A DNA stretch of 64,000 bases from Leifsonia sp. EB41 (GCF_041262565.1 NZ_JBGCCJ010000001.1:3658001-3722000); one strand, 5' to 3'; shown: positions 9,516 to 18,705, numbered from the stretch's first letter. Notes: a model not told the origin generated them from the letters alone. A program made the numbers and translations.

Positions 9516-9521
9516 TAAGGT
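9516..9521 (+). promoter_or_regulatory. Leaderless promoter -10 (TAAGGT)
   Basis: TAAGGT is followed by 6 nt and the ATG at 9528; there is no ribosome-binding site. Confidence 0.65.
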
Positions 9522-9527
9522 TGCGGA

Positions 9528-10661
9528 ATGGGGATCGATCCTGCCGCGCTGGTCGCCGGGCCGCGCGGCCGCCGGGTGTGCCTGGACGTCGCGACGCCCC
9601 GGCCGACCGGAGTCCTGACCGAGCCGGACCCGATTGTCGACGCCCTCTTCCTGGCGGCGTACGAGCGGGAGGGCGGTGGCACGGTCGTGATCTACTCGAC
9701 CGCTGACCCCGCGGACATCGGCAGCGACGGTCCGCCCGAGCTGCCTCCCGCCCCGGCACCCGCTGAGATCGCGCGGATGCTCGCCGCGCGGCCGGTCGCG
9801 ACCCCGCACGCGGGTGAGCTCCTGGACGAGCTCGAGCAGACTGTCACCGCCGCGCGTTACTGGCAGGAGCCGGACGGTCACGATCAGCTCGCGGCCGAGC
9901 CGGACCTCGCCGCCGTCTTGCGGGCAGGAGCGGATGCCATCGCGAGCGCGGAGGACGCGCAGTGGTGGGCCGCGCCCCTGCAGCCCGACGACCAGTGGTC
10001 GGTCGAGTTCTTCGACGACCGGCCGGACGATGCCCGCCACAACCTCCCCGAGCGTGACGCGCCTGCAGCCGAGACGCTGGCCCACTGGCGTCGGGAGTTC
10101 GACGAGGAGGAGGAGAGCCGCCGACGGGACTACCGTCGCGGCGACTCGCCCGAGCATCACGGCGGCTCCTGGTGGTCGGTGCCGCCGCACGGGCTGCCGA
10201 CGACGACGCGTGGCCTGGCGGACGAAGGCGCGGTCGGCCTGCACCTGGTCGAGGACGGTCTCGGCTGGCGGTACGCACGCCTCACCCGCACGACCGTGCG
10301 CGCAGGGGCGCGGGTCTACGAGATCGACGGTCCAGGGAGCTGGGCGGAGCTGTGCGAGCGTTTCCCGCTCGACGCCTCGGCCTCCCGTCGCGGCGACTGG
10401 CTGCGCACCACCCGACGCGACGGCCGTTGGCTGATCCCGGACTGGCCGCGGGTGGCGGAGGAGTACGACGGCATCCACATCACCGTCCTCGGCTATCTGA
10501 GCACCGCCGGCCGCGCGGTCCCGGTGGTGGACGATTGGGCGACCGTGCTCGCGGGCTGGGACCCCGACGCGACGTACTGGCTGACCGACGACGTCATCCA
10601 GCCGACCGGTGAGCGGTCGGACTGGTGGGCCGACGATTTCCGCACCTGGAGGAGACGCTGA
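9528..10661 (+). CDS. Conserved actinobacterial protein of unknown function
   Basis: A 377-residue soluble acidic protein. Its C-terminal third (about 235-345) is compact and rich in Trp and Tyr, with phrases such as GPGSWAELC, DGRWLIPDW and HITVLGYLSTAG that I recognise from unnamed actinobacterial proteins often described only as hypothetical. The middle (about 165-215) is highly charged and probably disordered. No signal peptide, membrane helix or catalytic motif is evident. Its TGA stop overlaps the next ATG (TGATG at 10659-10663), so the two are translationally coupled. Function is unknown. Confidence 0.75.
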   Translation: MGIDPAALVAGPRGRRVCLDVATPRPTGVLTEPDPIVDALFLAAYEREGGGTVVIYSTADPADIGSDGPPELPPAPAPAEIARMLAARPVATPHAGELLDELEQTVTAARYWQEPDGHDQLAAEPDLAAVLRAGADAIASAEDAQWWAAPLQPDDQWSVEFFDDRPDDARHNLPERDAPAAETLAHWRREFDEEEESRRRDYRRGDSPEHHGGSWWSVPPHGLPTTTRGLADEGAVGLHLVEDGLGWRYARLTRTTVRAGARVYEIDGPGSWAELCERFPLDASASRRGDWLRTTRRDGRWLIPDWPRVAEEYDGIHITVLGYLSTAGRAVPVVDDWATVLAGWDPDATYWLTDDVIQPTGERSDWWADDFRTWRRR

Positions 10662-11242
10662 TGGACGAGACGATGACCGAGTTGATCGTCGCCGACGCCG
10701 CCGCGTGGCGCGCGTGGCTCGACGCGAACGAGCACGCCTCGGACGGCGTCTGGCTCGTGCTCGCCAAGAAGGGCACGACCGACCCGACCTCGCTCAGCTA
10801 CGCGCAGGCGGTGGACGAGGCGCTGTGCAGCGGCTGGATCGACGGACAGAAGCGCAGCCGCGACGCGACGACCTTCGTGGAGCGGTTCACGCCGCGCCGC
10901 GCGGCATCGCTGTGGTCGCAGCGCAACATCGGGCTGGTGGAGGCGCTGACCGCCGAGGGCAGGATGCGCGACCGCGGCCACGCCGAGATCGAGCGCGCCA
11001 AGGCCGACGGCCGCTGGGAGCGCGCCTACGCGCCGTCGAGCACCGCGGAGATCCCCGAGGACCTCGCAGCCGCATTGGAGGTCTCGGCCGCGGCCGCCGC
11101 GACGTTCGCGACGCTCAACGCGGCGAACCGCTACTCCGTCATCCACCGCGTCATCACCGCGCCCAGCGCGACCAGTCGCGGCAACCGGCTCGCCAAGCTG
11201 ATCGGGATGCTGGAGGCGGGCCAGACGCCGCATCCGCAGTGA
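10661..11242 (+). CDS. YdeI/OmpD-associated family protein
   Basis: A 193-residue protein of the YdeI family. It shows the family hallmarks GVWLVLAKKG, the CSGWIDGQ core, ERFTPRR and WSQRN, and a C-terminal ITAPSATSRGNRLAKLI tail region. It is cytoplasmic, with no assigned biochemical activity; related proteins are linked to stress or cationic-peptide resistance, but that is not demonstrated for this group. ATG 10661 overlaps the upstream stop; a second ATG four codons in is possible. A GCCGCAYCCGCAGT motif is duplicated across the stop codon (11228-11259), a small tandem duplication. Confidence 0.8.
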   Translation: MDETMTELIVADAAAWRAWLDANEHASDGVWLVLAKKGTTDPTSLSYAQAVDEALCSGWIDGQKRSRDATTFVERFTPRRAASLWSQRNIGLVEALTAEGRMRDRGHAEIERAKADGRWERAYAPSSTAEIPEDLAAALEVSAAAAATFATLNAANRYSVIHRVITAPSATSRGNRLAKLIGMLEAGQTPHPQ

Positions 11243-11304
11243 CGCCGCACCCGCAGTAGCGCTGACACCCGAACCGGGGAGCATCGGTGCGGGCCCCCGC
11301 CCCC

Positions 11305-11310
11305 TAAGCT
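11305..11310 (+). promoter_or_regulatory. Leaderless promoter -10 (TAAGCT)
   Basis: TAAGCT is followed by 6 nt and the GTG at 11317. No Shine-Dalgarno is present. Confidence 0.65.
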
Positions 11311-11316
11311 CGCTCC

Positions 11317-12372
11317 GTGACCGACACCGCACCGCAGCGGACCCAGTACGACCTGGTTCCCGGGATGACCGCCTACCGTCTCTCCGCGATCTTGTCCAAG
11401 GTCGGGATCGGCGTCTACGTGATCACGGGCGCGATCGGCCTGCTCTGGTTCGTCCTGAGCGGCGCGACCGTCACGGGCCGGCTGATCGTGACGGTGATCT
11501 ACGTCGGCGTGTCTCTGGCATGGACCGCAGCGAGCTTCCTGCTCATGCGCCGACGGAATGCCGCAGAGAACGCAGCGGGCTATACCACGCGATCAGGCGT
11601 CCTCCACGGCTTCGATCAGGTCGACCCCAACTCCGGAGTCGTCATCCGCAGGGCAGGCTCGGCCGTCCTCACCAAGCCCGCGCGGCCGCACGCCGCGGGG
11701 TCCGGGCTTTCCATGGGGGCGGTGCTCAACGGCGGGTCGTCCGGCGGGGTGCGGTTCGAGGAACCAGCCAGCAGTACGGCCCGGCTGCGGTTCCGCATCC
11801 TGATGATCGTCCTCATCGTGCTCGTCGCCGGTGTTCCCGTCATCGTGATCGCGTCACACGGTGGCGACACCGGGTCGGCGCTCGTCATGGTCCTGCTGGT
11901 CCTCGGCGTCGTGGCCGTCGTGCTCGGCATCGTCTACGGCGGCACCGCGCTGCGCACGCGCCAGAAGATGAGCGTGGTCGCAGCACGGCGCCCCGACGCG
12001 TTCGTCTTCCTCAGCCGGCGCACCCCCGAGCTGGAGGACGCGCTCGACGAGTTGCTGGGCACGCACGGCACTCTCGGACAGTCGGTCACGGTGTCGGTCG
12101 GCGCCCTCGGCGTCGAGCTGTGGCGCGTCTCCGCCGACGAGCCGAGGGTGGCCATCCCGTGGAGCGCGATCGGTCACGTCCACCCGGGGCGCCTGCTCGT
12201 AGCCGTCAACAACCGTGAGTTCCCGGCCCGTACCGTCCACATCTTCCTGGGCGACGGCGCGCGGTTGGACGCACCGCTGCCGGTCTACGGCCGGCACGGG
12301 ATCACCGTCGCGGGAGCCGACCGAGCGAACGAGGTGCTGGACGCCTTCCGCCGCTACACGACGGTCGCCTGA
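11317..12372 (+). CDS. Four-helix membrane protein with C-terminal PH-like domain
   Basis: A 351-residue membrane protein of unknown function. Helices are predicted at about 27-48, 53-74, 160-178 and 187-208, with a loop of about 85 residues between pairs two and three that contains a GSSGGVRFEE segment. The last 130 residues are a soluble, mostly beta domain (LGQSVTVSVG, ELWRV, IPWSAIGHV) that resembles bacterial PH-like domains. GTG 11317 is fixed by the leaderless -10. It stands alone, with a leaderless acetyltransferase gene starting 29 nt downstream. The function cannot be told. Confidence 0.7.
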   Translation: MTDTAPQRTQYDLVPGMTAYRLSAILSKVGIGVYVITGAIGLLWFVLSGATVTGRLIVTVIYVGVSLAWTAASFLLMRRRNAAENAAGYTTRSGVLHGFDQVDPNSGVVIRRAGSAVLTKPARPHAAGSGLSMGAVLNGGSSGGVRFEEPASSTARLRFRILMIVLIVLVAGVPVIVIASHGGDTGSALVMVLLVLGVVAVVLGIVYGGTALRTRQKMSVVAARRPDAFVFLSRRTPELEDALDELLGTHGTLGQSVTVSVGALGVELWRVSADEPRVAIPWSAIGHVHPGRLLVAVNNREFPARTVHIFLGDGARLDAPLPVYGRHGITVAGADRANEVLDAFRRYTTVA

Positions 12373-12387
12373 TCGGCGGCCGACCAC

Positions 12388-12393
12388 TACAGT
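12388..12393 (+). promoter_or_regulatory. Leaderless promoter -10 (TACAGT)
   Basis: TACAGT is followed by 7 nt and the ATG at 12401, with no ribosome-binding site. Confidence 0.6.
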
Positions 12394-12400
12394 TCCCGGT

Positions 12401-13015
12401 ATGAACTCGCGCACCGCACGCCCCGACGACGTGGACGCGGTCACCACCACCATCGCGCTCGCGTTCCGCGACGACCCGGTGTGGGGTCCGGCGCTCGTGT
12501 CCGCGGACGGCGGCACCGACCACCTCCTCCCGTTCTGGCGGTTCTTCGTGGAGGGGGCGGTCGGCTACGGGACCGTCTCACTCGTGGACGGACCGGACGG
12601 GGAGGCCGCGACCGTCGCCGTCTGGCTGCCGCCGGGCGCCGACGAGCTCACGCCGGACCAGGAGCGCGACCTCGACGCCCTCCTGGTCGCGACGCTCTCG
12701 CCGGAGCGCTACGCCGCGTACGAGCAGCTCTACTCGCTGTTCGACGACGCGCACCCGGAGGAGCCCGCCCACATGTACCTCAGCCTCCTGGCGACGCATC
12801 CCGACCATCGCGGCCAGGGGATCGGTCAACGGCTGCTCGCGGAGGACCTCGCCCGGTTCGACGCGGACGGGCTGCCCGCCTACCTGGAGTCGACCAACCC
12901 GGCGAACGACCACCGCTACGCGCGCGCCGGCTTTAGGCCGGTCGACCGCTTCCGCTCGGTCATCGACGGCGCCCCCGTCACGACGATGTGGCGCGATCCG
13001 GCGAGTCGGGGCTAG
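12401..13015 (+). CDS. GNAT-family N-acetyltransferase
   Basis: A 204-residue acetyl-CoA-dependent acyltransferase. The core strand-turn-helix that binds acetyl-CoA is YLSLLATHPDHRGQGIGQRLL (about residues 126-146), with the RGQGIG pyrophosphate loop. The C-terminal ARAGFRPV segment is also typical. The middle Asp/Glu-rich stretch (about 70-110) is an insertion seen in several actinobacterial members. The substrate is unknown. The gene stands alone, leaderless, and is followed after 77 nt by the alkylsulfatase gene. Confidence 0.85.
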   Translation: MNSRTARPDDVDAVTTTIALAFRDDPVWGPALVSADGGTDHLLPFWRFFVEGAVGYGTVSLVDGPDGEAATVAVWLPPGADELTPDQERDLDALLVATLSPERYAAYEQLYSLFDDAHPEEPAHMYLSLLATHPDHRGQGIGQRLLAEDLARFDADGLPAYLESTNPANDHRYARAGFRPVDRFRSVIDGAPVTTMWRDPASRG

Positions 13016-13092
13016 ACGCTTCGGCGGTCCCTGAGGAAACCTCGGCGGTAACGGTGCGCACCGGGTGCGCGTGGCCCCGAGGGAGAGACTCC

Positions 13093-14964
13093 ATGAAGCA
13101 GAACGACCCGACCGCCTCCATCGCCGACGCCAACCGCGCGCTGCTCGACGCCCTGCCGTTCGCCGACGCGGACGACTTCGCCGACGCCGACCGCGGCTAC
13201 CTCGGCACGCTCGAAGACGCAGTCATCCGCGACGCCGACGGCAACGCCGTCTGGGACGCTGCGGCATACGACTTCGTCGATGGGGACGCACCGGCCACGG
13301 TCAACCCGAGCCTGTGGCGGCAGTCCAAGCTGGTCGCCAAGCACGGCCTCTACGAAGTGGTCGAGGGTCTGTATCAGGCGCGCGGGCTCGACCTGTCGGT
13401 CATGTCGTTCATCGAGTCGGACAACGGCGTGATCGTGGTGGACCCGCTCATCTCGAAGGAGACCGCAGCGGCCGCGCTCGGCCTCTACCGGGCTCACCGC
13501 GGCGACCGTCCGGTGGTCGCGGTGATCTTCACCCACAGCCACATCGACCACTTCGGCGGAGTGCTCGGGGTGGTGGAGGCCGCCGACCTGGAGGGCCGCA
13601 CGGTCCAGATCGTGGCGCCGGACGGCTTCCTCGGTCACGCCATCGCCGAGAACGTCTACGCCGGCACCGCGATGGGCCGCCGCGCCGGCTACATGTACGG
13701 CGCCGCGCTGGACAAGGGTCCCGCGGGACAGGTGGGCGCCGGCCTCGGCCAGACCACCTCCACCGGGGAGGCCGGCATCCTCGTTCCGACCGTCGACATC
13801 CGGGAGACCGGCCAGACGCACACCATCGACGGCGTCGAGTTCGAGTTCCAGCTCGCGCCGGGCACCGAGGCCCCGGCGGAGATGCACTTCTACCTGCCGC
13901 GCTACCGGGCGCTGTGCATGGCCGAGAACGCGACCCACAACCTCCACAATCTGCTCACGCTGCGCGGCGCTCTGGTGCGCGACCCGCACATCTGGTCCGC
14001 CTACCTGACCGAGGCGATCGAGCGCTTCGCCGACCGGTCCGATGTGCTGTTCGCCTCCCACCACTGGCCGACCTGGGGAGGCGACCGCATCCGGCACTTC
14101 CTCGGCGTGCAGCGCGACCTCTACGGCTACCTGCACGACCAGACGCTGCGCGGCATCAACCGCGGCTACACGGGGGCGGAGATCGCGGAGGACTTCGAGC
14201 TGCCCCCGGCCCTGGTCGCCGAGTGGAGCACGCACGGGTACTACGGGTCGGTGTCGCACAACGTCAAGGCGGTCTACCAGCGCTACATGGGCTGGTTCGA
14301 CGGCAACCCGGCCCGGCTCTGGCCGCACCCGCCGCAGCTGCTGGCCGAGCGGTACGTCGCGGCGATCGGCGGCGTGGACCGCGTGGTCGAGCTCGCGCAG
14401 GAGGCGTACGACGCGGGCGACTTCCGCTGGGCGGCGACACTGCTCGACCACGCCGTGTTCGCTTCGCCGGAGAGCGACGCGGCCAAAGCTCTCTACGCCG
14501 ACACCCTGGAACAGCTCGCCTACGGTTCGGAGAACGGCACCTGGCGCAACTTCTTCCTCTCCGGGGCGACAGAGCTGCGAGACGGCAACTTCGGCACCCC
14601 GACAGCGACGGCGTCGCCGGCCATCCTCATCCAGCTCTCGCCCGAACAGCTCTTCGACTCTGTTGCGATCCGCGTCGACGGCCCGCGCGCGTGGGACCTC
14701 GACCTGGCGTTCGACCTCACGCTGACCGACCTGGGCCGCAGCTTCCACCTCACCCTGCGCAACGGGGTCTTCGTGTACGTGGAGCGCGAGCCGTCCGGGG
14801 AGGCGCCGCTGCACCTGACGCTGACGAAGCCGCGGCTGCTGCGGCTGGTCGGGGGCGACACCACGTCGGACGGGCTGACGGTGGAGGGCGACCTCGGGGT
14901 GCTGAAGAAGCTGATCGGGGTGCTGGACCAAGGGGATCCCGGGTTCGACATCGTGGTGCCGTAG
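13093..14964 (+). CDS. MBL-fold alkyl sulfatase (type III, SdsA1/BDS1-like)
   Basis: A 623-residue metallo-beta-lactamase-fold enzyme that hydrolyses long-chain alkyl sulfates such as dodecyl sulfate to alcohol and sulfate. The dizinc motif THSHIDHFGG has His148, His150, Asp152 and His153. Further family marks are AENATHNLHN, FASHHWPTWG, a helical dimerisation region (about 370-480) and a C-terminal SCP2-like lipid-binding domain (about 500-623). No signal peptide is evident, whereas Pseudomonas SdsA1 is exported, so it may act in the cytoplasm. ATG 13093 follows GGGAGAG. It fits the window's sulfur theme but is not next to the sulfatase/SulP genes. Confidence 0.9.
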   Translation: MKQNDPTASIADANRALLDALPFADADDFADADRGYLGTLEDAVIRDADGNAVWDAAAYDFVDGDAPATVNPSLWRQSKLVAKHGLYEVVEGLYQARGLDLSVMSFIESDNGVIVVDPLISKETAAAALGLYRAHRGDRPVVAVIFTHSHIDHFGGVLGVVEAADLEGRTVQIVAPDGFLGHAIAENVYAGTAMGRRAGYMYGAALDKGPAGQVGAGLGQTTSTGEAGILVPTVDIRETGQTHTIDGVEFEFQLAPGTEAPAEMHFYLPRYRALCMAENATHNLHNLLTLRGALVRDPHIWSAYLTEAIERFADRSDVLFASHHWPTWGGDRIRHFLGVQRDLYGYLHDQTLRGINRGYTGAEIAEDFELPPALVAEWSTHGYYGSVSHNVKAVYQRYMGWFDGNPARLWPHPPQLLAERYVAAIGGVDRVVELAQEAYDAGDFRWAATLLDHAVFASPESDAAKALYADTLEQLAYGSENGTWRNFFLSGATELRDGNFGTPTATASPAILIQLSPEQLFDSVAIRVDGPRAWDLDLAFDLTLTDLGRSFHLTLRNGVFVYVEREPSGEAPLHLTLTKPRLLRLVGGDTTSDGLTVEGDLGVLKKLIGVLDQGDPGFDIVVP

Positions 14965-14968
14965 GGTC

Positions 14969-17581
14969 TCACCCCTGCTCGCCGCGACCCTCCGCCAGCG
15001 CCTCCGCGACAGCCTCCTCCACAGTGAGCTCCCGCCCGTCCGCGATGGCGGCCGCGACCACGTCACCGTGCGGCCCGGCGAGCAGGTCGTCGAGGTAGCG
15101 CTGGTGGAACGTGAACGTCGGCCCGTTGTGGAGGCCGCTCCGCTCCCGGAGGGCCTGCGCCGCGCCGGCCAGCTCGCCCGCGCGCTCGTCGTCGTGCAGC
15201 AGCGCCGCGACCGCGACCATGCCCTCCAGGCCGTAGGCGATCCCCTCCGGATGCCCGACCGCGGCCGAGATCGTGACGCTCAGCGCGAAGTCAGACCTGG
15301 CTGCCGCCACGTCGCCCTGCATCAGCTCGGTCCAGCCGAGGTGGTACGACGCGATCCGCTGGCCCACGCGGTCGCCGGAGCGGTTCGTGAGCGCGAGGCT
15401 CGTGGTGAAGTGGTCCTGCGCCTCCGCCAGGTCGCCCTCCCGCAGGGCGACGCGCCCCAGCAGCACCAGCGCCATCGACTCGCCCCACGCGCTGCCGGTC
15501 GACCGGTAGAGGGCGAGCGCCGCCTCCATCACCCGCCGGGCGCGCGCGGTGTCGGCTGGGTCCCCGGCGAGCAGGGCGAGGGCGAGGGAGATCGACGCGA
15601 GCCCCTCGCCGTTCGGGTCGCCGGTGCGGCGGAAGAGCTCGATGCTCTCGGCGAGGTCGGCGGCGACACTGCCGTCCGGGTCCTTCCAGAACATGATGGT
15701 GCGGCTGAAGTAGAGCGCGATGGCGCGGGTGTGCGGGTCGAGCTCGTCGCCGGAGGTCAGCGCCTCCTCCATCCAGGTGCGCACTTCGCCGAGGAGGCCG
15801 GTGACCCACCAGTACAGGTAGAGGCTGAACGCGAGGCGCGCAGCCCGATCCCAGTCGCGGCCGTCGAGCAGGAAGCGCTCGGCCGCGCGCAGGTTGTCGC
15901 GCTCGTCGCCGAGCCGCTGCATCCACCGGCGCTGGCCCGCGCCGCGGAGGTCGTCCTCGGCGTCGTCGCCGAGCGCGAGGAAGTAGCGCGCGTGGGCGTC
16001 GCGGGTCGCCGGCTGCTCGCCGCTTCGGGCGAGCTGCTCCCTGGCGTACTCGCGGACGATCGCCTGCATGGAGAACCGCGGCCGGTCGTCGCTGTCGTGC
16101 TGCCCGACGAGGCTGCTGTCGACGAGGGCGGCGAGGTTCTCGAGGACGTCGGCGTCACCGCCGTTCGCGTCGTCACGCCCCGCCGGCGCCGACCCGACGG
16201 ACTCGGCGGCCTCCAGCGTGAACCCGCCTTCGAAGACTCCGAGTCGGGCGAGCAGCTTCCGCTGGTCGCTGTCGAGGAGCTGCGTGCTCCACTCGATCGT
16301 GCGCCGGATGGTCTGCTGCCGCGCGGGCAGGTCACGCGGGCCGCCGACCAGCACCGACAGCCTCCGGTCGAGCCGGTCCAGCAGTTCGGCGGGGGAGAGC
16401 ACCCGGACCCGCGCCGCCGCCAGCTCGATCGCGAGCGGCACGCCGTCCAGGGCCTCGCAGACCCGTTCGACGGCCTCCTCGTTGTCCGGCGTGATCTCGA
16501 AGTCGGGTTTGACGGCGTGAGCGCGTTCGACGAACAGGTCCACCGCCGGCTCATCGGCGAGCGGGCCGACGTCGTAGCTCTGCTCGCCGCTGATCCGCAG
16601 CAGCACCCGGCTGGTGACCAGGATCGCGAGCTCCGGCGCGTCCGCGAGCAGCGTCGTGAGGGCGGGCGCGGCCTCCACGACCTGCTCGAAGTTGTCGAGC
16701 ACCAGCAGGATGCTCCGCTCGCGCAGCGCGGTCGCCAGGTTCTCCATCATGGGGGCGTCGCCGGTGTCGCGGACGCCGAGTGCTTGCGCGATGCGACTGG
16801 GGACCCGCTCCGGGTCGTGCACGGCCGACAGGTCGACGAACACGGACCCGTCCTCGAAGTCCGCCGCAGACGCACGAGCCGCCGCGATCGCCAGCCGGCT
16901 CTTGCCGATCCCGCCCGGCCCGACCAGTGTCACGAACCGGGTTCCGGAGGCCAGCATCCCGTGGAGCTCCGCGATGTCGCGCTCCCGTCCGACGAGCCCG
17001 GTGAGCGGGATGGGCAAGCGGACGGGGTCCGCGACCGCCGGATCGGGTCCCGACCGCCCGATGGTGGGCAGCGCCGGATCGGAGTCGTCGAGGAGTGCGG
17101 TCCTGCTCTGGTCGAACCGCTCGGCGAGGAGGATGGCGAGGTCGGCCTCCACCAGCCGGGCCAGCTCTGTGGCGGTCTCGAAGTACTTGTAGGCGGCGCG
17201 ATCGTCCTCACGGATGCGGTTCAGCAGGCCGGTGAGCCGCTCGTCGCGGTGGTCGGACACCTTCACGTAGAGCAGCCGCGGCACGTCGTCGGGGCACAGG
17301 TTGTACTCGTCCTCGAGCCCGGAGACCTGCTCGTCGGGCGCCACCCAGCCGTAGCGTTCCCAGTACAGCCCGAGGAAGACGTCGGACTGCTGGAGGTACG
17401 AACGATAGAGCTCCCGAGGCGGGTGCGGCCGAGCGCCGAGCTCGAACATGACGGGAGCGAGGTGCAGCCGCTCGATGGCGGTCCTGGCAGCGCGCCGCTC
17501 CGCCGCGAGCTCCTGCAGTGTCGACGACACGAAGATGCGTAATCGCTGATCGGGAGTCCGGATCACATGAGGATGGCTCAT
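14969..17581 (-). CDS. DUF4062-STAND NTPase with TPR-like tail
   Basis: An 870-residue modular protein. Residues about 12-110 are a DUF4062 domain (RIFVSSTLQELAAER, FLGLYWERYGW, EDEY), a fold related to TIR-like effectors. Residues about 195-470 are an NB-ARC/STAND ATPase with Walker A GPGGIGKSR (about 218), Walker B LLVLDNFEQ (about 275), the TSR sensor and the GVPLAIELAAARV motif. The rest is helical TPR-like repeats (about 530-850). STAND proteins work as ligand-triggered switches that oligomerise, and many are antiphage sensors; DUF4062 as N-terminal effector would fit, but defence is inference. It converges on the alkylsulfatase gene with only 4 nt between stops. Confidence 0.85.
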   Translation of the reverse strand: MSHPHVIRTPDQRLRIFVSSTLQELAAERRAARTAIERLHLAPVMFELGARPHPPRELYRSYLQQSDVFLGLYWERYGWVAPDEQVSGLEDEYNLCPDDVPRLLYVKVSDHRDERLTGLLNRIREDDRAAYKYFETATELARLVEADLAILLAERFDQSRTALLDDSDPALPTIGRSGPDPAVADPVRLPIPLTGLVGRERDIAELHGMLASGTRFVTLVGPGGIGKSRLAIAAARASAADFEDGSVFVDLSAVHDPERVPSRIAQALGVRDTGDAPMMENLATALRERSILLVLDNFEQVVEAAPALTTLLADAPELAILVTSRVLLRISGEQSYDVGPLADEPAVDLFVERAHAVKPDFEITPDNEEAVERVCEALDGVPLAIELAAARVRVLSPAELLDRLDRRLSVLVGGPRDLPARQQTIRRTIEWSTQLLDSDQRKLLARLGVFEGGFTLEAAESVGSAPAGRDDANGGDADVLENLAALVDSSLVGQHDSDDRPRFSMQAIVREYAREQLARSGEQPATRDAHARYFLALGDDAEDDLRGAGQRRWMQRLGDERDNLRAAERFLLDGRDWDRAARLAFSLYLYWWVTGLLGEVRTWMEEALTSGDELDPHTRAIALYFSRTIMFWKDPDGSVAADLAESIELFRRTGDPNGEGLASISLALALLAGDPADTARARRVMEAALALYRSTGSAWGESMALVLLGRVALREGDLAEAQDHFTTSLALTNRSGDRVGQRIASYHLGWTELMQGDVAAARSDFALSVTISAAVGHPEGIAYGLEGMVAVAALLHDDERAGELAGAAQALRERSGLHNGPTFTFHQRYLDDLLAGPHGDVVAAAIADGRELTVEEAVAEALAEGRGEQG

Positions 17582-17637
17582 GTTAGGTCATTGTGTTGCG
17601 TCCGTGTGGAAATGTACAGGGGGCGGCCGAGCCCGTC

Positions 17638-18594
17638 CTACGGCTGAACCCTCCCGCCCTGCGGCGTCGCCTCCACCCCCTTCACCGGTCCGCAACGCAC
17701 CTGCGCCGTGTCGCACGCAGCGGTGTCGGCGTCCATCCGGCTCTGCTGCCAGCCGCTCACGAAGTCCGCGTGCCCGGTGACCGGCGGTCCTTGGGTCTGC
17801 GGGCCGGTCGAGAGGGTGATCCCCGCGCCGCTCGTGGTCGGATAGCTGACGTGCAGCACGAGTTGCGGGATGTGCACGGGATGCGAGGCCGGGCATCCCG
17901 CGCTCGTGGAGTAGACCGCCCCAGCGCGGTCGCGGCCGTCCATCGTGTGGCCGTCCCAGCAGTTCGGGAAGGTGATGACGAGCCGGAGCTGCGAGCCGGC
18001 CGGACAGTCGTGCGGCAGCGCGGCACGTCCCGGTCGAGGGTCGGAGGCGGTCGTCGTGCAGGTCCAGTCGACCACGGAGGTGCTCTGCGGCGCCGTCGCC
18101 GTCTCGTCGCCGGCGATCAGGCTGATGCCCTCCGGCATCGTGCGCGTCGACGACGCGAGACCCGCCGGGGTCCGCCAGTAGAGCAGCGTGCGCTGCGGGA
18201 CCAGGGCCGCGCCGTTCTGGTAGACGACCGGCGTCCAGTAGGCCGAGGCGTCGGCGGAGGTCGAACAGGTGGTCGAGCCGGCCCGGAGCATCGCCGCCGT
18301 GGAGGAGGCGTCCACCGCAGGATTGCCGAAGAAGTCGTGCTGCATCGACATCCCGGTCATACCGGGCATCATGATCGGATCGTTCGGGGCGGTCGTCGAC
18401 CGGGCGCAGGTGTCGGTGAAGATGCCCGGGTTCGAGCCTCCCGAGGGGAAGCCGGTCGTGACGACGGGCGGCGGCGGGGCCGACGACGTGACCGCCGCAG
18501 CCGTCACGGCGGCGGCGCCGGCGGCGAGGACGAGCGCGGCGCCGAACGCGATCAGCAGGGCGACCGGGCTGCGGAGACGGGAGGTGGCGGACAT
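17638..18594 (-). CDS. Secreted/anchored DUF1996 protein
   Basis: A 318-residue protein with an N-terminal uncleaved or cleaved signal helix (about 10-36) and a DUF1996 domain: MPGMTGMSMQHDFFGN near residues 76-91, then LLYWRTP, FPNCWDG and HPVHIPQL. The Met/His-rich stretch could bind metal, and the Cys pairs suggest disulfides outside the cell. DUF1996 is common in fungi and actinobacteria and has no firm activity. It is divergent from the response regulator; the shared 111-nt gap holds a likely regulator site, so it may be a target of that system. Confidence 0.8.
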   Translation of the reverse strand: MSATSRLRSPVALLIAFGAALVLAAGAAAVTAAAVTSSAPPPPVVTTGFPSGGSNPGIFTDTCARSTTAPNDPIMMPGMTGMSMQHDFFGNPAVDASSTAAMLRAGSTTCSTSADASAYWTPVVYQNGAALVPQRTLLYWRTPAGLASSTRTMPEGISLIAGDETATAPQSTSVVDWTCTTTASDPRPGRAALPHDCPAGSQLRLVITFPNCWDGHTMDGRDRAGAVYSTSAGCPASHPVHIPQLVLHVSYPTTSGAGITLSTGPQTQGPPVTGHADFVSGWQQSRMDADTAACDTAQVRCGPVKGVEATPQGGRVQP

Positions 18595-18638
18595 GCGCCG
18601 AGTCAACGCCCGCTGTGTTCGGGCGGTGAGCGGGGAAT

Positions 18639-18655
18639 GTAAGGAAACGGTAAGG
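18639..18655 (+). promoter_or_regulatory. Direct-repeat response-regulator site (GTAAGG x2)
   Basis: GTAAGG occurs at 18639-18644 and 18650-18655, an 11-bp period, which is the geometry of OmpR/PhoB-family dimers bound on one helix face. It lies between the divergent DUF1996 gene and the response-regulator gene, about 40 nt upstream of the latter's -10. Confidence 0.5.
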
Positions 18656-18693
18656 CCGAGCCGAAAACGGCCGTGCGCCGCCGCGCGACCAGG

Positions 18694-18699
18694 GAAGAT
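18694..18699 (+). promoter_or_regulatory. Leaderless promoter -10 candidate (GAAGAT)
   Basis: GAAGAT is followed by 6 nt and the GTG at 18706. The hexamer is weaker than the TANNNT sites, but the spacing matches them. Confidence 0.4.
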
Positions 18700-18705
18700 G
18701 GACAG

